From: Priapulus caudatus
Taxonomy: Eukaryota; Priapulida; Priapulimorpha; Priapulimorphida; Priapulidae
Assembly (NCBI RefSeq): GCF_000485595.1
Contig: NW_014577209.1
Coordinates: forward strand, 387,600-451,599
DNA: 64,000 nucleotides
Direction: 5' to 3'
Shown here: piece by piece, positions 57,790 through 64,000 of the stretch
Layout of the letters: each line of letters begins with the position of its first letter
Numbering within the stretch: position 1 is the stretch's first letter
Program-made: the position numbers and the translations under genes
Notes under the pieces: model-generated
What the model was told of the DNA's origin: nothing
Seen by the model: only the letters and a program-made list of their open reading frames with translations
Databases searched by the model: none

Positions 57790-60689
57790 GTTGACTAACT
57801 TATTATTTTTCACTCTTTCACTCTTTCACTCTTCCACTTTTCTTTCTCTTTCTCTGTCTTTTTTCTACTTTCTCACTCTCTCACTTCCTCACTTCACTAT
57901 TTCACACACCGGCGTTAAGCGCGAACTAAACGTTATCTGCGATTCGTCGTAGCGATGCGACCGCTATAGTTTAATTAGTGAATACGATGAGTTACAACAT
58001 AGTCATTCACAAATTTGTTTCTATTACTGTAGTTAACTTGCACATTTTCACTCCGCGTTAATGTTTTTGTGATGTTATATGCATTTATTAATTTATGGTT
58101 TTATATTAAGTAAACGTCGCGTAGGCACGTAGAGTCAAATTGAGTCAGTGAAATACATTTATGGAGACGAATTGAAGATCATTGCAGTAGTTGGTGGTGG
58201 TTCATGGAAAAGCCTGGTCGTGTACCGACTAAAGCGCTGAGCGCTGGTGTCTTTTAATATTTAATGTGATGACGGATTTAAGCGATTGCTGGCCAGAGCT
58301 ATGCTATTGCACCACTCGACCGGACCCTAGCGTATCTTTAATACAAATGCAATTCCTACGCCTAGCCCTAGCAACTTATTAGAAACTCTATCTAAGGGCA
58401 CCCGAATTAAGTTTTAAAACGGACCTTAACGCTCGATCAGCTTTACGTAACCAACCCTAACCATTAGACCAGAACTCGACATAACGTGCCACATCACTGT
58501 AACCAACGTGGGAACCTAAGCCTTGTGTAATGACCACATCCAATGAACACAAGCCGAACCCTAATTAATCTCATAATTAATAACTAAATACAACCCCTAA
58601 CACGACGTAAACAATATGCCAATGGGAACAAAACTAACGAAACAAGACGTGGCCGAAACCTTCGAACCCTAACTGAAGCCTATTCAAAACGTGAAAACAT
58701 CCCACAATTTCTGAGGATGTACGTGAAGAGGAGTATGAAGTATGCTCTCTAAGGTTAATAAAATGAGAAAATATATATGGAGATATATATGCGTGGCATA
58801 GGGACGGGGGGGTGCGCGCATGTCTAATTAGGTGTATGGATATCATTAGTGATCAGCGAGGTACGCATCATCAAGACTGAAAGGACTGGAGTGTACAACG
58901 GGAAACGGGGAAAATAGGGCTAGGTTCGACGACTACATTATGCTACTTTGTCCGCGAGGCTAGAAAGAAGTTCATGATATGGGCATTAAGCGGAATTCCC
59001 TTGGCGGCGAAACAAGACCAACGCGGGTCAATACGGACTCCTAGGGAGTATCGGCTCTGAAACCTTGCCCGCACAGGCAACGCCGCCGCGAATCACGTCT
59101 GCCGAGCCTACACGCGTGTAAGCATGTGGGCTATCGTTTCCTCACAATTCGAGCGCTGATAAGTGAATGGGATATGCCCAAATTGGGTACTGTTGACGTA
59201 CACTTAGTAACTGAGCCTGGGTTGTAAAAACTTGATGGAGCCGCGCTCCATCATGACGGCGTTAGCGTGCCTAGGAGATAAAGGAAGAGAAGGGCAGAGC
59301 GATGCCCGAATGTCCCGTCTATGATAACGAAGCACGTCCAGGGGCATAAATGTATCGCGGAAAACCGCAACTTTCACGAAGCACGACTTTAGCGCGGGTA
59401 GGATGCGGGCAAGAAGTGAGTTCGAGAGCGGCGTGTGGCAGGTGTGGCGGGAAGGTTTAGAGCGAGAGCTCCGCCTAGGAGTATCGTAGGGACAGCGGGT
59501 TGCCGTTTGTTTTAGGGCAAAGAGTGTTTTGCTGAATGGCAATTTTACCATGAAATTATTCTAGACTCGCAGGCAAAGTAGAATAATGTAGTCGTGAAAT
59601 AGCACTATTTTCCCGTTTTTCCGTTGTACACTCTAGGTATTATTAGCTCTTGCTCATATGTATATGTGGTAGTTTCATTAACTTCATTGTATATAATGCG
59701 TACACGCTGGCTGTAATTTAATATCAAGTAAGAAAATCCGTATATTATTCACGGAACAGCTTACTGAATAGGTTGCAGTGTAATTTATAAGCGATTGTAT
59801 CTCATAATATGAACTTCTGCCTAGGTGGATTATCTTCCAAAATATCTTCATGCTTTTCTGGGCAAATCTTACGTTACATTCTATACTTCGTGTCATAGCT
59901 CTGAAAAAGTGTTTGATTGCGCTATTATATCGCACCTTACATCATATATTATACATTATACCAATCTCATCTGTTAAATCCAAAAATAAATGCTAGACAA
60001 TTGGCAGCCCGGATCTCACGCGAAGCACGAAAAACGCCACGTAGCGGCACACTAACACAACTACGCTGCATTTAATTGGAGTAAATCTTCACAGGTTTAC
60101 TATAGACCAACATTGCTGGATAATTGCTCAATTTAGCAGTTGTGGCAATTCCACAAGGCTTTTGACTATGCATGTAGCGAGACATTTCCTAGAAATGGTT
60201 GGTTCGCTGCTCGGTGCGCTTCGTTTTCCTGTAGAAAAGTGAGTTGGAATTTTTTATGTTGGAGGCCCCCACATTAGTCTAGTAGATATGGCGTGCAATA
60301 GATGGCGCAACGAGGCTATATACATAGCATTTTCACCGACTTTTTCTGGAGACGGCTTGGCTGGCTAAGCTAGACTGGTACCCGGTGGACAGTTCGACAC
60401 GCTACACTAACTAAGTTTATTGTAGCCAAGGATACTTGTCGGAGTGAACGTCGCTATCAGTATAGCTATAACCTCTGCAATGATGACTTCCGCTTCAAGT
60501 TCCGGTAGCCATCTTAAGAGGCTGATCTGACCTTCTGATCTTTGCGATAATGACGTCATAGTTACAGCATATATATATATATATAGCAGAACAGACTGCA
60601 TTTTTGCATCGCACATTGTGCATTTGCGCATGTGGATATAGGTTTGCATATTCCATCAATATCCATCGATATTCCATTTATCGATATAT
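57790..60689. other. Spacer without recognised gene
   Basis: Mostly AT-rich. Scattered CCCTAA-like hexamers at 58360-58670 look degenerate and not arrayed. A 115-codon minus-strand ORF at 59204-59551 has no recognisable features. Confidence 0.4.
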
Positions 60690-60786
60690 CATGCCAGTGT
60701 ATTGTAGTGCGTACAACTGTAACGTTATTAGATGTAAGGAGTCAAAAGCAGCAAAAATTACTTTTTATCGGTGTGACAACACTTAA
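60690..60786 (+). pseudogene. THAP-type zinc-finger start, remnant 1
   Basis: MPVYCSAYNCNVIRCKESKA then KITFYRC matches the N-terminal C-x4-C and F-(H/Y)-R of THAP domains (MPxxCxAxxC..TFHRFP). It stops within 32 codons. A diverged duplicate starts at 61351. Confidence 0.5.
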
Positions 60787-61309
60787 ATAGTAAACATCAT
60801 TATTATAGTTATTACACAATGCTGTTCTTCACAGTTGCCATTGCGGTTGAACGATACACATCATGTGCACGACGGTCATAGGATAGCATGATGTTTATTA
60901 CTGTCCTGTCCGTCCACGACATGATCTGTATCCTTTAACGTAACTCTGTACTATATAAAATCCCGATGTATTTCTGCATGTCGAAAAAAATTATGCAGAG
61001 TAAATCTGTCTGTTTTTGTTAGCTTTCCTGCAAATAAAATGTTGTCAATGAAAAAGTTAATGTGCGCTGATTTTGACTCAACATTTCAATGTAAAACTAT
61101 ACACTGTGTACTCAAATATAGATTCCAATGTGAAATCATCTTTACTCACTTCTTACGCGTCTTTATGCGTTAATCTTTTGTGCATTCGCACTATAATTCC
61201 ATTGGTATAGTACGAATTGAAATCATTCCGTCATAATTCTCCTGCTACCATGAGCATTCCGCATCATCCCATTCATTCATTTCATTTCTGCATATTCCCA
61301 TCGGGATAT

Positions 61310-61500
61310 ACGTTCGCATATTTCATCGATATCCATCGATATTCCATCCATTGATATATCATGCCACTGTATTCTAGTGCGTACAACTCTAAGGTTATTA
61401 CATGTAAGGAGTCAAAAGCACCAAAGACTTTTCATCGGTCACACAACATTTAAATAGTAAACATCATTATTATAGTCATTACAGAATGTTCTTGTTGACA
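61310..61500 (+). repeat. Duplicate of the THAP remnant region, remnant 2
   Basis: Matches 60650-60835 (ATATCCATCGATATTCCAT, AAGGAGTCAAAAGCA, TAAATAGTAAACATCATTAT). The THAP cysteines are mutated to Ser (MPLYSSAYNS), so it is more decayed. Confidence 0.6.
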
Positions 61501-61599
61501 GTTCCCCAGCGCTAGTTTTGAAGCGGTGAATTTCCGACGTTAATCTAAATCCCTCAGTCATGTATTTGCCACTGAGATTGTCGATAATTTTTAAAACAT

Positions 61600-61930
61600 C
61601 GTTTACCTTCAGTTGTACTATTCTGAACTGGCATTTTAGTCTATTCTTGACGTTTTTCACAACTTTTCACCACTGAATTTCACCACTGAAATTCTCTTGT
61701 AAGTGTACTCGTAAGTATTTTACTGCAGTCTTACTTTCAATATATGACCCATTGCATGTAACATCAAAGTTTGTAAGTCCACTGATTTCATTTTCGCATC
61801 GAAACACAATCGTTTCTGTCTTCCGTACGTGCAGTCATACATTGTATAACCAATTGCATTTGCAAGCTTTCTTTTTGCTGGACAACCTGTGTACCAGCTC
61901 TCTGATGTACATGAGATATGGGTTGTATCC
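61600..61930 (-). pseudogene. LINE reverse transcriptase remnant
   Basis: The minus strand reads CNWLYNV-LHVRKTETIVF, CNGSYIESKTAVKYLRVHLQ, ENFSGEIQ and, after a stop/frame change, VVKNVKNRLKCQFR. This is the region after the RT active site of CR1/RTE-like non-LTR elements (W....L-L-x-x-x-K-T-E-x-I-x-F ... V-K-Y-L-G-V-x-L-D). Adjacent to the THAP remnants but unrelated. Confidence 0.65.
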
Positions 61931-62150
61931 GTGTTATAGACGATTCGTAAGGCACGTCGGGAGATGCCCGACTGTGTGTAGACACGTGATCGTATAGGTC
62001 GTAATGTTATAGGTTTTGCGTTGTATATTGTTCTTCACCCGTTGTTATCTGTTCGTGCTTGCGTTTTCGCTTGAAGGCGATGTCAGACTTGCCTCTTGTG
62101 TGACGTAAGGCGAGTAGCGAATAACTTCACGGTAGAGATAACACGTATTT

Positions 62151-63732
62151 GTTGTAACAGACTAGATGGTTTTATTCTACTCAGAGAATCACTAAATACA
62201 GACTAGGTAATGTTTTACAACACATATAAGTTCTTCTACTTCTTTACTACGTGTGGCTACGTGACTGACTAAGACTAACTGGCGTCCCGGCGCGCGGTGC
62301 GTTTTTATATCCATCGCGCGTGTGTGGTCATGGTGAAGGGGGCGCGTATATGGTATGGTGCGAGCGCGTATCTCCTGACCATAGTGTTGTGGCTATGTGC
62401 GAAGGAAACTGAGCCAAGCTGTGAATAGATTCTATATTGCACTTGATATCAAACCAGGGTCACATGGCCGAAGGGTTGGCTGGTGATTGGGCCACGCTCT
62501 TGCTACGCAGTTAGAAAACAAGCGGTCACGCGCTGTGCTATTCCTAACCGCGTTCAAATTTCTGCACTGATTCATCGCTCTAAAAATATCCTATTACTAT
62601 TCTTAACCGTGTTCAAGTTTCAGCACTCGCGCGCGTAGCTCTGCTACACACGTCTCCTGCCAGAAAATGTTGTTCGGCTCAATCGCCGACAACCGGTGTC
62701 CAAAGAGTTCCACGTGGTGCAAGTAATAAAGTCACTAATACGTGGACTCGTACACTAACAAAAAATGACTTAAACTTGCTTTAACCACTTTAACTAACAC
62801 GATATATCATCAGGGTATTTTCTTAACTTCCTTAACTAACCGCGCGTGTATACAATCCAAATCATTTAGGCTAAATATAACGGAATAATAATCATAAGTC
62901 ATGATCGTCGTATGGCCATACTCGCGTTAAACGTTAAAATCGCGCGTACAACACTCACTCGATGCTCAGCAACTAAACCGTATGAACAGTTAACTCGATC
63001 TTTTCGGGATTCGTTGCAAGGGTTCAAGGTCAGGGTGGGGAGAGAGTAGGCATAATCTGATCTGCATCAGCTAATAACACACGCCAGCCATATTATTACA
63101 CCATCCGTACACAGACATCAGCTAACAACATACGCCAGCTATATTATTACACCATTGCATCAGTATACAGCCATCTGATCTGCATCAGCTAATAACACAC
63201 GCCAGCCATATTATTACACCATCCGTATACAGACATCAGCTAAAATATTATTACACCATCCGTATACAGACATCAGCTAATAACACACGCCAGCCATATT
63301 ATTACACCATCCGTATACAGACATCAGCTAATAACATACACAGAACACAAATACACAATAATGGATGTCTCAGTCTGACATATTCCAAACACGCTGGTAA
63401 CCGTAACGTACCTATTTATTCCGACCTATCTCTAGTAATGTACTCGCACTACGGAGAACTGATACCAATCATTCCACAAATCCCGAACACTCTAGTAATT
63501 ATGCACATGCACGATTGATATCGGACACATTCTAAATCGGACACAATCTATCGGACACAGCTGCTCCGCCATAACCTCCGGCATGTCTCCCTCTTTTTGT
63601 GCTGTTTTTGCCTATTAATTGTTTCCACTTCCTGGAACAGTCATCGCGGAGGGTACACACAAATGGTTTATTGTGGGACACCCCCCACTAGCGCCCTCTC
63701 TCGTGAGATAAAACTGTAACACCCACTACAGA
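62151..63732 (-). repeat. Possible solo LTR
   Basis: The ends TGTTGTAACAG and TGTAACACCCACTACA would be TG..CA in either orientation. On the minus strand a GATATAAAAACG TATA-like box (about 62310) is followed by GAATAAAAC (about 62170) near the end. No target duplication was confirmed, so the call is tentative. Confidence 0.3.
63057..63340. repeat. Minisatellite with unit of about 57 bp
   Basis: About five units containing CATCAGCTAATAACACACGC and CAGCCATATTATTACACCAT with truncated copies. Lies inside the possible LTR. Confidence 0.85.
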
Positions 63733-64000
63733 AACGCACGATACTAAAAGCGAATCTGCTACATAAGTAAAAGCACTATCTTTAGTTTTTCTTTATTCTT
63801 GATAAGATATATATCAAGAGCGTGAGCCTTCCTAATACGCTCTTGTATATATCAATATGAGACGTATATAACTCACGTGTTTATTAAAAATATTTAGTCA
63901 ACATTATGTAAGAATAAATGTGGGAATAGCAAATGTGCAATAATTAGTTTTATTTGAGCATTGTTTCAAATACTCTGTAACAATATGATCATCGCAATGC
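63733..64000. other. Spacer at right edge
   Basis: Holds the ATCAAGAGCGT hairpin at 63805-63856. Nothing else recognised. Confidence 0.4.

Noticed and set aside
63057-63340. CRISPR-like array of direct repeats
   Set aside because: Units are contiguous without unique spacers of constant size, in a eukaryotic context; a minisatellite.

Overview
The window is eukaryotic nuclear DNA from an animal, most likely a marine invertebrate. Spliced genes with GT-AG introns are separated by dense inverted-repeat transposons, Ty3/gypsy elements, microsatellites and short (CCCTAA)n tracts matching the metazoan telomere motif. I cannot fix the phylum from sequence alone. It is a gapped draft assembly with N runs at 6823-6832, 21725-21747, 23049, 33810-33993 and 49501-50392.

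Left part (1-18.7 kb): one minus-strand gene for a glutamate carboxypeptidase II / NAALADase-type M28B metallopeptidase. I placed 13 exons whose splice phases all agree. They join into a 753-codon protein with a type II membrane anchor, PA domain, all five zinc ligands and the C-terminal dimerisation domain. Exons 5-12 occur twice because about 5.4 kb is repeated on either side of a 10-N gap. The geometry is that of two overlapping contigs that were not merged, so the duplication is probably an assembly artefact.

Middle-left (18.7-28.1 kb): a mosaic of small transposons, including a second repeated block (19.54-20.60 and 21.97-23.05 kb) and a foldback element carrying nuclear-receptor-like DR1 motifs. 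Next come two orphan 5' exons on the minus strand (possibly an amidase), then four plus-strand exons (25126-28013) that encode a complete fibrinogen-related (FReD) domain.

Middle (28.1-44.7 kb): a decayed Ty3/gypsy element whose 5' LTR is interrupted; a decayed THAP-DDE transposon (PIF/Harbinger, ISL2EU-like) with a SWIM-motif second ORF and a 10-bp-unit minisatellite; two TIR elements carrying telomere-like tracts; and a nested structure in which a 4-kb palindromic transposon with two head-to-head ORF copies sits inside a TIR element flanked by a 9-bp target duplication.

Right part (44.7-64 kb): purine-rich and GTGTGC arrays bounded by inverted 16-mer arrays, a tRNA-like SINE head, hairpin elements, an 892-N gap, a tandem repeat with a natural filled/empty insertion pair of a telomere-repeat-bearing TIR element, a second gypsy copy that has lost its reverse transcriptase, a pair of divergent candidate first exons, and THAP and LINE remnants. 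I saw no other intact gene.

The biology of the window is that of two ordinary host genes embedded in transposon debris. The most unusual signal is that at least four unrelated inverted-repeat families each carry an internal telomere-like tract, and two of these families have clear target-site duplications.
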